Shown piece by piece: positions 17,701 to 23,451 of a DNA stretch of 23,516 nucleotides. The notes under the pieces are model-generated. The model was not told where the DNA came from. It saw only the letters and a program-made list of their open reading frames with translations, and ran no database searches. Within the stretch, counting starts at the first letter, position 1. Each line of letters begins with the position of its first letter. The stretch is taken from positions 1 to 23,516 of IMG/VR virus record IMGVR_UViG_3300042888_000063. The stretch is one strand, 5' to 3'. The DNA comes from a virus. The position numbers were made by a program, and so were the translations under genes.

Positions 17701-20359
17701 CATTTGGATCTCCTGCTCTAGCAGCATCTGCTGAAGACTGTAGGTGCTTTCCAACTCCAGATGTTTTTGATGTTGCTAAGTCTGCAAGCCTTTGCAGTTC
17801 TTGTGGATCTCTTATTGGGGCGCCTGGCGCCTGACCATGAGCAAATACAAGATTCTCTCCGTTGAACGTTGTTGCAGAGGTTCCCTTTGGTCTATTTCTT
17901 GCTACGCCTTCTTGTTCAAGAATGTTTTTTAATGTTTCCCCAGATAACTTTTTAAATCCATCTCCTGCTGCTCTTGCTTCATCTTCAAGTCTTTGCAATA
18001 CACGAGATACTCCTTCAATGTCTTTGCTGAACTTAGATAGTTCTGAAATTAATGCAAGATTTGCGCTTTGTGGTGTTGCTCTATTTGGTATTGCATAACT
18101 TCTGCCACCAAAAGAAATATTTGATCCATCTGCACCAATACCATCTCTACCAGTTGCATATCCTGGAACAGAATCATTTCCAATTGCTCTTAGTAGTGGT
18201 CCATACTTATCAGTGTTTTCTTTTGATACAACAGTCTCTCCTGGTTCAAGCATGGCTGGGACTTTATCGCCAGTACCAGTACCTGGAACGCTGAATACAC
18301 CCTCTGCATACTTTCTTGGAGCAAGACCTGATGTTGCGCCCATCGCACCAGGGGCTGCATTAAATAATCCTGGGGATGACATTGCAAGTGCTCTTGCCTG
18401 TGATGCTGCATTTCCATATGCTGCTGCCAAGGCATTTGCTGCTCCTGCTTCAACATTAAATGTTTCAATTAATTTTTGATGTGATGTATGAAGTGCGTTA
18501 GACTGTGCAAGGCTTTCAATCTGTTGCTGAGTCATATAGTCAAAGCCTGCACCAAGGACGTTGCTTTGTCCATTAAGTTTTGCCATTCCTCCACGGAGCA
18601 TTGCAAAGAACTTGATTACGTTTGCAGTTCCGTTAGCAAGCAAACCAAAAGCCATGAGTGCAACTGGTGCCAAACCTCCAACCACTCCAACAATAGTTGT
18701 TATGATTTTCTTTGTTCCATCACTTAGGTTATTAAACTTTGCTAATATATCTCCAACAAATTTTACAATAGGTGTTGCAGCCTCAAGGAATGCCTTACCC
18801 AAAGGCATCAATTGAACCTTCATATCTTCAATTGCCTTTTGGAATTTCTTTCCAGTTGCATTTTCAATCTTTGATGTTTCTCGCTCTGCCAGGATTGCTA
18901 ACTCTTCCATAGAGGCGCCTGCCAAACCTAGTGCTCTAGAAGCCTGACTACCATCTTTTGTTATGTTCTGGAATAATGTTGATAGACGGGCAAACTGGAA
19001 CTTACCAAACATCTGCTCAATTGCTCTAGCACGGTTGAGTGGATCTAGTGTATCTAATGCTCTTGCAAATCCTACTACGGTTCCCTTTATGTCCCCCGCA
19101 TTATTATTTACAATTCCCTTGATATTAATACCAAGCCCAGCGAGCATCTCTGCTGCTTTCTTGGAAGGGTTAATCATAGATGCAAGACCAGATTTAAGTG
19201 CGTTAGCACCTTCTGATGCGTTGATGCCACCTTCCTTCATTGCTGTTAGGAAGAACGCAAGATCTTCAACAGATCCTCCAAGTTGCTTGATTACTGGGGC
19301 TGCTTTTGGAATTGCAATTGTTAAATCTTCAATAGATAGAACAGTTTGGTTTTCTACAGCGTTGAGAAAGTTAATCTTGGTTGCTAATTGTTCAGAAGAT
19401 ATTCCAAAAGCATTTTGCAAAGATATAGTAGTCTCTAGGGCTTGTTGCTGATCAACCTGACCAAGAACAGCAAGCCTAGTTGCCTGTGTTACTTGAGCGG
19501 TAAGTGCTGCGCCAGCATAGCCTGCTGCTGCTGCATCTGCAGCCATGTTCATTGTATCTTTTACTGCAACACCATACTTGGTAAACTCACCAGCGAGTCT
19601 TTTAATTCCATCAACAGCCTTATCTGTTTCTGCAACGCTAGTTGCCATATCCCCGTATACACGCTGGAATTTTACAGTTGCTTCTTCCATTTCTCTAAAT
19701 GTTTTAGCAGCAAAGGATCCAAGCATTGTAAGAGGAATTGTTAAACCAACCATTAACTGACGGCCTGCCCACTGAGTATTCTTACCAAAATTCAATAGTT
19801 GTGTTGAACCCTGCTTGAGTAGTTGGTTGAGGAACTGCTGTCTTTGTGCAGCCATCTGAACACGTGTTGCATAATCCGTATAAGCGCCATTGGTCATTTG
19901 CAGATGCTTTGGCATGACCTGAAGCGTCTTTACTAATTGACCATTAGCATTTGTTAATTGGACATATTGACTTTGAAGTGTCTTTACTCTATCCTTGCTT
20001 GCACGTTGAAGGATTTCCTTCTCTTGAGCAAAGAAGTTTTTTAAGACATTGCTGTTTAATGATGTGGCTGCTGCGGTGTATCTAAAATATTGTTTAAGGC
20101 TTAACTGGTTTTTTTCTAGCGCACTGGTGAAGGCTGCAGTGGAAGTGTGGACATCCTTTTGGCTAGCAATGAACTTTCCAGTTTGATTAATCGACTGGAT
20201 GAGTTGGCTGTTTAAACCCTTTTGTGCATTTTCAGCAGCAATGTTTCCTTGTGTTAAGGATTGGTTAAACTTGCTTAGACCAGCCTGAAGCCTTCTTAAT
20301 TCTGAAAGAGCCGTGGCCGTATCAAAATGTATGCCTATATTAGCATTTACATCAGACAC
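11780..20359 (-). CDS. Tail tape measure protein, very long (2859 aa)
   Basis: This protein sets tail length and is a scaffold in the tail lumen. Residues about 200-570 match the phage tape measure core: a hydrophobic segment after W-A-G-R-Q-L-M-V-G-L, long Ala-rich helices, and 'A-A-D-A-A-A-A-G-Y-A-G' and 'G-G-S-V-E-D-L-A-F-F' phrases. Hydrophobic stretches near 555-585 and a Gly/Ala-rich one near 1326-1393 could be membrane-active. Charged helices and coiled-coil-like stretches dominate about 1480-2650. A 'P-A-M-L-x-P-G-E-x-V-V-S-K' motif occurs twice, near 695-712 and near the C-terminus (about 2775-2795). The start is GTG at 20359 with GAGGTG nine bases upstream; the next Met is far inside. 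By the usual ratio of about 1.5 Angstrom per residue the tail could exceed 400 nm, if the whole protein spans it. No peptidase or lysozyme motif is seen. Confidence 0.95.
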   Translation of the reverse strand: MSDVNANIGIHFDTATALSELRRLQAGLSKFNQSLTQGNIAAENAQKGLNSQLIQSINQTGKFIASQKDVHTSTAAFTSALEKNQLSLKQYFRYTAAATSLNSNVLKNFFAQEKEILQRASKDRVKTLQSQYVQLTNANGQLVKTLQVMPKHLQMTNGAYTDYATRVQMAAQRQQFLNQLLKQGSTQLLNFGKNTQWAGRQLMVGLTIPLTMLGSFAAKTFREMEEATVKFQRVYGDMATSVAETDKAVDGIKRLAGEFTKYGVAVKDTMNMAADAAAAGYAGAALTAQVTQATRLAVLGQVDQQQALETTISLQNAFGISSEQLATKINFLNAVENQTVLSIEDLTIAIPKAAPVIKQLGGSVEDLAFFLTAMKEGGINASEGANALKSGLASMINPSKKAAEMLAGLGINIKGIVNNNAGDIKGTVVGFARALDTLDPLNRARAIEQMFGKFQFARLSTLFQNITKDGSQASRALGLAGASMEELAILAERETSKIENATGKKFQKAIEDMKVQLMPLGKAFLEAATPIVKFVGDILAKFNNLSDGTKKIITTIVGVVGGLAPVALMAFGLLANGTANVIKFFAMLRGGMAKLNGQSNVLGAGFDYMTQQQIESLAQSNALHTSHQKLIETFNVEAGAANALAAAYGNAASQARALAMSSPGLFNAAPGAMGATSGLAPRKYAEGVFSVPGTGTGDKVPAMLEPGETVVSKENTDKYGPLLRAIGNDSVPGYATGRDGIGADGSNISFGGRSYAIPNRATPQSANLALISELSKFSKDIEGVSRVLQRLEDEARAAGDGFKKLSGETLKNILEQEGVARNRPKGTSATTFNGENLVFAHGQAPGAPIRDPQELQRLADLATSKTSGVGKHLQSSADAARAGDPNGYVRQFSNFGFMLPEKANKGQMSPTDLASRFSGEDMSITMAPMYDQYARSMGMSLQEALNDPAIASQMHADMQVFAGRISSEVSKIPTEFVNDPEFYAAVEQAQSQLGDSVSGMMKQAIADAKSTSVVGTFGGAENRGSEGQRISLAAKETALRSELGASSSVKPYRKRNPEFVKASTEISDALDKDLTRAEKEIAKTASPSKRTKKLGQDIGDGLSQGLASKTKDVSAQSDKLKNAAKIDTDNKEFYDDIDTPDMRDQRQVLKSLDRRRRSGKGSISSGSSSDRIDKSSATLTLEVDKLSKATGDSLEAQRRHQDNIVTASDLAEATANSSQQIANAADQTANAQQTSSMLADQISKKDREILAEKERELAALRAKISSSASQSQNLDNRLTKEQALKEASGYAREDGKVFIDPGTGDPMDKKTYNKMKRGMRREKVGKFSGKAAGGLGMATMVAGTMGAPPAVTGALGAASTVASIAPALAGMGPVGWAVAGLAAVGGGAYLLNKHFEGAAIATAKFVTATSATSDLMKKIGQETGLVGASEIMNKRRGDGLLSGYNEAARKGTMEGEKFMGSATGKELTATYTKNANENGSEVAAQQFAMQLAAAVADGTMSADLASQTAYQLGVNLKDSSISMKVDGQLRNLIGANGEDLTRDPLTVRTRLAVVAGGRSDQVVQGLNEALAKGNSGRTEAAQLAASGANAIEMAQMQADGMARYYEDQVKSLTAQRAATTNKERQLELDNQIKAVQDQQIAGMEKMNRLVAAQVLRQEGYLRDEIIGDYTGTAKEDAFFDASKADVKAKYKGTAYEASAQRVLNLGARADEDKSFGSVAAGRVFEGKIQMLMASGQMNPQQVETMMKIFNGNLASMDVALNVGIKKQGATKVAELTSLLSGMKNKTTAQNIVVNMVRKSPAEFDRVGKALALLSASDGLEIDMSAYIDTVGLPGLEKLAAKLDLIEAMKSPIEKQAIIDFGKDTGTNMQGIIDNWTYFSNLKDPVQKEAIQTYTALHNTLISFENEDARRAWAAKLAEQEALGFGAKGSKEYTTAYTTKFNTLTSGTLNDPAAAAKTANAMVVAKYGVDPVVASKAAGKATDTGSGTKPADPYADLLKRLKEVRLASINAEGGIKALNKALLAAKKGGIGDAYKGIKEQMQDKGKNSQYMDFIMGLDPKEQAKFMRTAKAGTGKNKGKAIDPFTGKVIKDGKVGDVVFSKNAQQVEAGLNKAITGDFIVAQKAVLKNLNEQEIVTKKLAALGMSNSEIQQVLSDEAMTTVIATGKITDKELATNIALEKQRVAREKINELINVGKTAIEEQSNNTKIPAVLEFFAKNGPAMSPKALNSLISDPKSLAGAIAAMETYGTDAEKAKEQVEAIAKGLEAVQANSTIKIALEYANSDLKGKATKGLEAAQKIMNVRKTAYSNMSINELRKAQTSDNTALGGKASWNVGEAGYQAAVKNGVDPSAGMMGKSLASIQKQRASLAQAIGVATAKTTALESQLTTAQNKLSKDLETNAKKYESLIKSQESIIKTKQDFIKKNFEDPAKALGVESNKISNDLSIMAHSADEINKKYDAQAEALANVQRINENIIRQQQQQLGLADALSSGDIAAAAKAAQDMRAADASNYAGGVSSAMDQSRNNEIKNLKNDSGQSQEQLQERQYQISQELFKLETDPARLAAEKAIEEAQAQIVVYQEAQVAAAEKLQSDFDTINATIQTQLADQKTILDTLMQQDAQLALEEISAQAVVDQIMALDDSSGHTLEMWEEIVAKMEEGEPLSEAYAVAMEAAADSALNNKNSWASVLDTMNKIPKSLYTKHVYDEIHNITNYITNYVTTVAVAAKTGGKSDGGTADSNTGSANTSKTAGGKWAPYAMASGGMVPRYFAQGGFNMIPIGTDTIPAMLSPGEFVVSKFAVDNFGVDKLRSINTGNTDLGSVYNYNLSVNVKSDANPNDIAQTIIEQIRQVDNQRIRSNRL

Positions 20360-20368
20360 GTTTCATTC

Positions 20369-20374
20369 CACCTC
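20369..20374 (-). promoter_or_regulatory. Shine-Dalgarno GAGGTG for the GTG start of the tape measure gene
   Basis: GAGGTG is nine bases upstream of the GTG at 20359. No in-frame ATG occurs near, so this site supports the GTG start. An out-of-frame ATG between them would read only four codons. Confidence 0.6.
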
Positions 20375-20386
20375 TTTACATTATTT

Positions 20387-20716
20387 TTACTTAGTTAAAG
20401 AATTAACTAATGCAGTTGGATCAGCAAGTTGGATTCCAGAGGCTGCATCTACTACTTCATATACTGTAGGTAGGTCGATGTTTTCTTCTAGTGCTGCTCT
20501 ATCGTCTGCGAGTTCTGGACTGTACTGCTTGAATGCGATCTGTACGCAATCAAGAAGAATGTCCATAGACTTTTCATTATTGTCTGCCACTGTGCTTAGT
20601 TCTTGGAACTTTTGCATGAATGGCTTAAGTAGTGAAATCTTTAGTGGTTGTACTGTTACCTTTGTACCGTCGATTAAAACTACGTGCTTTTTATCTGTTG
20701 TGGCTTTGTCTGCCAT
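20387..20716 (-). CDS. Short tail assembly chaperone (gpG-like), paralogue of the upstream gene
   Basis: The 109-residue protein matches the first domain of the gene before it: 'V-x-L-x-x-G-x-x-V', 'P-L-K-I-x-x-L', 'I-A-x-K-Q-Y-x-P-E', 'P-x-V-Y' and 'A-[AS]-G-I' occur in the same order. In phages such as lambda the chaperone pair gpG and gpGT binds the tape measure during tail assembly, and this gene stands immediately upstream of the tape measure gene. Here the short form has its own gene rather than arising by frameshift. The ATG has a strong AGGAGG about eight bases upstream, and an extended -10 lies just before that. The function is known for the family; the split arrangement is seen in the sequence. 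Confidence 0.8.
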   Translation of the reverse strand: MADKATTDKKHVVLIDGTKVTVQPLKISLLKPFMQKFQELSTVADNNEKSMDILLDCVQIAFKQYSPELADDRAALEENIDLPTVYEVVDAASGIQLADPTALVNSLTK

Positions 20717-20727
20717 AGTATTTCCTC

Positions 20728-20757
20728 CTGTGGATTGTTAAATTAATTATACCACAG
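20728..20757 (-). repeat. Inverted repeat CTGTGG...CCACAG spanning a -10 and touching the ribosome site
   Basis: CTGTGG (20757-20752) and CCACAG (20733-20728) are separated by 18 bases that contain the TATAAT box at 20751-20746. The downstream arm runs into the AGGAGG ribosome site of the short chaperone gene. It may be an operator around the -10 or, in read-through RNA, a weak hairpin hiding part of the ribosome site. The arms are only six bases long. Confidence 0.42.
20746..20754 (-). promoter_or_regulatory. Extended -10 promoter TGGTATAAT before the short chaperone and tape measure
   Basis: TGGTATAAT lies in the 54-base gap between the two chaperone genes, with TTAAAA 17 bases upstream as a weak -35. 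The transcript would have a leader of about 25-28 bases with a good ribosome site (AGGAGG). It would add extra transcription of the short chaperone and the tape measure operon. Confidence 0.62.
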
Positions 20758-20770
20758 CAAGCGTGTTTTT

Positions 20771-21451
20771 TTAACCCTCTACAATTTCGTAGTCTATACC
20801 CATACCTACACCAAACCCTGCCTTTGATGCTGTTGCACCTTGATAGGCAAGAATGTCATTTCCATCAACTGCTTGACCTTTACTGAATACCCTGGCCTTC
20901 ATGTCTTCCCATTCTTGCTGACCGCCACCAGAACCAGCATCTAAATCTACTCCTTGCATTGCTGCTATAAATTTCTTTTCGTTATGATCCAATTCTCTTT
21001 TAACACTGAGGGTTGCAAGTATCTCTGGCATAGACATTGACTTTTCTAGTTCTAGATAATCTTTCCAGATCCCAAGCAAAAATACTTCTGATTCTATCTT
21101 TGCTAAATCTAATTCTTCCCAGGAAGATCCACTGTCTACTGCCTGCTTTTTTACAGACTCTTCTGAATCTTTATTTACTTTAATACCTGCAGCATAGTTG
21201 AGGAGTTTGTATACAATTGGCATGTTACATATGTCTTCTGCTTCTGGATAAAACTCTGGGCAGTATTGCTTTAATGCTATAGAGGCACACAAAGCAAGGT
21301 TAGTCATTGCTTCATCATCACCATCAGAGTTTTTAACAAGTTCAAAGGCATCCATTAATTCTCTTAAATATTTTATCTTTAATGGTACTGCTTCAACTAT
21401 AACTCCATTTAGTAATTCTACTTGTCCTGATTCATATATTTTTGTTGCCAT
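20771..21451 (-). CDS. Long tail assembly chaperone (gpG plus T-like domain in one frame)
   Basis: The 226-residue protein has an N-terminal gpG-like domain (1-92) paralogous to the next gene, a linker (93-110) and a second, T-like part (111-226) with 'I-W-K-D-Y-L-E-L-E-K-S-M-S-M-P-E-I' and a charged tail ending near a Gly-rich C-terminus. In lambda-type phages these parts are joined by programmed -1 frameshift; here they are already in one frame. A slippery A AAA AAG heptamer occurs at the domain border (codons 100-102), which could give a minor 150-residue form. No Shine-Dalgarno precedes the ATG; instead an extended -10 (TGGTATACT) ends six bases before it. Confidence 0.78.
   Translation of the reverse strand: MATKIYESGQVELLNGVIVEAVPLKIKYLRELMDAFELVKNSDGDDEAMTNLALCASIALKQYCPEFYPEAEDICNMPIVYKLLNYAAGIKVNKDSEESVKKQAVDSGSSWEELDLAKIESEVFLLGIWKDYLELEKSMSMPEILATLSVKRELDHNEKKFIAAMQGVDLDAGSGGGQQEWEDMKARVFSKGQAVDGNDILAYQGATASKAGFGVGMGIDYEIVEG
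21146..21152 (-). other. In-frame slippery heptamer A AAA AAG at the chaperone domain border
   Basis: The reading frame shows gtA AAA AAG, the E. coli dnaX-type slippery order. A -1 slip would add 48 codons before a TAA at 21002-21000, replacing the T-like domain and giving a product of about 150 residues. A small stem (TCTTC/GAAGA with a four-base loop) lies about 18 bases downstream. Runs of A are common in AT-rich DNA, so this may be chance. Confidence 0.3.
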
Positions 21452-21457
21452 TATATA

Positions 21458-21466
21458 AGTATACCA
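21458..21466 (-). promoter_or_regulatory. Extended -10 promoter TGGTATACT before a leaderless chaperone start
   Basis: TGGTATACT (21466-21458) ends six bases before the ATG at 21451, and there is no Shine-Dalgarno. The U-tract of the terminator runs straight into it. Transcription from here would start at or next to the ATG of the long chaperone gene. Confidence 0.55.
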
Positions 21467-21497
21467 AAAGAAAAAGCCCCATCCGTTAGGATGAGGC
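21466..21497 (-). terminator. Intrinsic terminator after the major tail protein gene
   Basis: On the minus strand GCCTCATCC (21497-21489), loop TAAC and GGATGGGGC (21484-21476) make a nine-base-pair stem with one G-U pair. It is followed by TTTTTCTTTT (21475-21466). It lies 31 bases after the stop of the major tail protein gene and would end that transcript. Confidence 0.82.
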
Positions 21498-21527
21498 CAA
21501 TTCTATTATTAAGTTGTGGTTTAAAGA

Positions 21528-22172
21528 TTAAGCGCCTCCGCCAGCAGTGCCAACGGTACGGTCAACGATCTTTCCGTATGAACCAGATGAGTCATCTGGA
21601 AGTAGACGGAATGAAACTTCAAACATAGAAGCAGCATCACGCTTTGCAGATACTGTTACGCTTTCGATTGAAAGTGCACGGTATGCAGTGTAGATACGCT
21701 CCTTTGCAACTGCTGCGTCGCCAGATCCTGGACCTACAGCAATTAGACCTGCTTCAACTGGGACATCGCCCAAGTCTCCTGCAGATAGGTTAAGTGTTGG
21801 GTTTCCCGCAACTGTAGACAAGTTAGAATCCTTTGCTGCTAATGCAACTAGAAGGTTTTCCATTGTTGCTTCAGCGAATGATGTCTTTAGATTGACCTTC
21901 ATACCTTGCTTGAACAACTTTGCTACGTCAAGAACCTGATCAACAGCAACTTCACCGAAATCTGGCTGGAACTGTAGTTCTAGACCATTGCTGGTATAGC
22001 CTACGTTACGCCACTTTGCAGTGTTGGCTGATGCTGAAAGGGTCTCTGTGTACTTTGTACCAGACACGAATGCTGGAACTGAAGTAGATGGTGTAAGGGC
22101 ACCGTCTTCGTATGTGAAGAGCGCTGCTGCGCCAACGATTATGTTAGCGTTACTTCCTCTTGAATATGCCAT
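21528..22172 (-). CDS. Major tail (tube) protein
   Basis: The 214-residue protein sits between the tail completion gene and the tail assembly chaperones, the standard position of the tube protein, which polymerises in hundreds of copies around the tape measure. It is rich in Ala, Gly, Ser, Thr and Val, strand-like, with few cysteines, and ends in a flexible Gly/Ala-rich tail. The middle (about 70-115) has 'F-G-E-V-A-V-D-Q-V' and 'K-V-N-L-K-T-S-F-A-E-A-T', typical of tube strands, and 'M-F-E-V-S-F-R-L-L-P' closes the fold near 182-191. The ATG has AAGGTG upstream. It is flanked by a double promoter upstream and a terminator downstream, as expected for the most abundant tail protein. Confidence 0.85.
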   Translation of the reverse strand: MAYSRGSNANIIVGAAALFTYEDGALTPSTSVPAFVSGTKYTETLSASANTAKWRNVGYTSNGLELQFQPDFGEVAVDQVLDVAKLFKQGMKVNLKTSFAEATMENLLVALAAKDSNLSTVAGNPTLNLSAGDLGDVPVEAGLIAVGPGSGDAAVAKERIYTAYRALSIESVTVSAKRDAASMFEVSFRLLPDDSSGSYGKIVDRTVGTAGGGA

Positions 22173-22187
22173 ATTTTTTCACCTTTT

Positions 22188-22206
22188 CCTTTATATGAAA
22201 TAAAGG
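22188..22206 (-). other. Hairpin in the leader of the major tail protein mRNA
   Basis: CCTTTAT (22206-22200 side as ATAAAGG's partner) and ATAAAGG form a seven-base-pair stem with a five-base loop at 22188-22206, in the leader downstream of the -10 boxes and just before the AAGGTG ribosome site. It could protect the 5' end of the mRNA or tune initiation. It is small and AT-rich, so its importance is uncertain. Confidence 0.4.
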
Positions 22207-22224
22207 GCTTGTTTCCTCGTATTA

Positions 22225-22233
22225 ATTATAACA
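22225..22233 (-). promoter_or_regulatory. Extended -10 promoter TGTTATAAT for the major tail protein
   Basis: TGTTATAAT (22233-22225) is followed by TAATAC and a leader of about 46 bases before the ATG at 22172. No good -35 is seen. It is the closer of two -10 boxes in this 74-base gap. Confidence 0.55.
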
Positions 22234-22245
22234 GCGTTTTTACTG

Positions 22246-22254
22246 ATTATACCA
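22246..22254 (-). promoter_or_regulatory. Second extended -10 promoter TGGTATAAT overlapping a stop codon
   Basis: TGGTATAAT (22254-22246) contains the TAA stop of the upstream gene at 22249-22247. It lies 21 bases upstream of the other -10 box, giving two possible starts for the major tail protein transcript. The -35 (TAAAGA, 17 bases upstream) is weak. Confidence 0.5.
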
Positions 22255-22771
22255 GTGGGGTTGAGGGGTCTTTATAGTGATAATCGTACTCAATAATTAT
22301 TTTATTACCCGCCCAGGTTCTGGCTGTTCCAAAGTCGATGATATCTCGGCTTTCATTAAGTTGATAAATCTTAAAAGTATGGAAGAATATATCTGTGCGG
22401 TATTCTAAAGGTACTAGATCTTTGTTGCTAGCGTACCAAGTGTTGATATCTTGTCCTGACTCATCAGAACGATCAAAGTGCTCAAGGAATCTCTCTTGGA
22501 TTCCGTATAAATCTACAATATCTCTTGCATAAAAATAATACAACAATTGCTCACACCTTATGTGTGGAAATGGTCCACGCCTCATTCTAAACATTCTGTC
22601 ATAAACTCCAAGAAGATTTACTGGTCCTCCTGGAAATTGCTCAGTAAATGCGTCAATGTCTGTTGGCATAGTTGGAACAATAGCGCCAGCCAAACTATCG
22701 GCAAAGACCTTGTCTTTAATGTAAGCATTAATAATTGCTGGTGGCATATTTGTTTTTATGATGTCTTCCAT
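22247..22771 (-). CDS. Tail completion / terminator protein
   Basis: The 174-residue protein lies directly upstream of the major tail protein gene, after the head-tail joining gene. This is the usual place of the tail terminator that caps the tube and docks the head. It has a helical N-terminus (1-35), an aromatic-rich centre ('L-L-Y-Y-F-Y-A-R-D-I', about 76-85) and a strand-rich C-terminus ending in an I-I-I-E-Y-D-Y-H-Y segment. The ATG forms TAATG with the previous stop. The function is inferred mainly from gene order. Confidence 0.68.
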   Translation of the reverse strand: MEDIIKTNMPPAIINAYIKDKVFADSLAGAIVPTMPTDIDAFTEQFPGGPVNLLGVYDRMFRMRRGPFPHIRCEQLLYYFYARDIVDLYGIQERFLEHFDRSDESGQDINTWYASNKDLVPLEYRTDIFFHTFKIYQLNESRDIIDFGTARTWAGNKIIIEYDYHYKDPSTPLV

Positions 22772-23451
22772 TATGATACCTTCCCAAGTGATGCAGTTGC
22801 TACCCAGCGAGATCCAGTTGATACTCCAACAGACCTTCCGCCTCTTGCTCCTGCACGAATGTTTTCCTTAAATACTTTAGCATTCTTAAAATGATCTGAT
22901 AAACCACTTGCCTTTAAAAATGATTGCTTAAAATAAACACTAAAAAATGAATCTAAAACTTTTGCAAATTGACCTTGTGACTGACCTCCAGGGTTATCAA
23001 TAGTAACTGAATTTGGAGTAAATATTGTCTGTCCATCAATATCGAATGCTAAGACCTTTGCTTTCCTAGGTGCTATGGTAACGGGTGTTCCGCTTTCCAT
23101 AATCTGCGCCTTGCTGTAGAAGGGTACTTTAGATCCATCTTTTATAGTAGTTGATTGTTTAAAACTGCTAGAGAATTTTAAACCTGTTGATGTTATTGAG
23201 TAATTTATATCGTACAGTCGTGACTCTGGGCTTCCTATCTGATACCACTCATATATATGATGAAGTGTTTGTGGGCTTACCCTCGCATTTGAGTCTATAT
23301 ATCCATATACAATTTCTGTAATCTCTGGTCCTAAATTTCTGTACATCTCTGCTTTACCGTATTCAAGTCCTTCAAGAAATCCAAATGAGTAGTCCATTAT
23401 GTTTTTCATTTCTTTATTAAATGCTGCTGTATTAAATCTAAGACTTATCAT
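22771..23451 (-). CDS. Head-tail joining protein (HK97 gp10-like position)
   Basis: The 226-residue protein starts with a helical segment (5-60), then has strands and a 'E-S-G-T-P-V-T-I-A-P-R-K-A-K-V-L-A-F' phrase (about 117-134). HK97 gp10-type head-tail joining proteins carry a similar 'G-x-x-x-x-I-x-P-[KR]-x-A-K-x-L-x-F' pattern. The basic, Gly/Arg-rich C-terminus (about 195-215) is flexible. AGGTG lies upstream of the ATG, which overlaps the previous stop as ATGA. Confidence 0.72.
   Translation of the reverse strand: MISLRFNTAAFNKEMKNIMDYSFGFLEGLEYGKAEMYRNLGPEITEIVYGYIDSNARVSPQTLHHIYEWYQIGSPESRLYDINYSITSTGLKFSSSFKQSTTIKDGSKVPFYSKAQIMESGTPVTIAPRKAKVLAFDIDGQTIFTPNSVTIDNPGGQSQGQFAKVLDSFFSVYFKQSFLKASGLSDHFKNAKVFKENIRAGARGGRSVGVSTGSRWVATASLGKVS

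Noticed and set aside
20717-22246. Possible tRNA or small RNA genes in the intergenic gaps.
   Set aside because: The gaps are 54-76 bases and are explained by promoters, leaders and a terminator; no cloverleaf pattern is seen.
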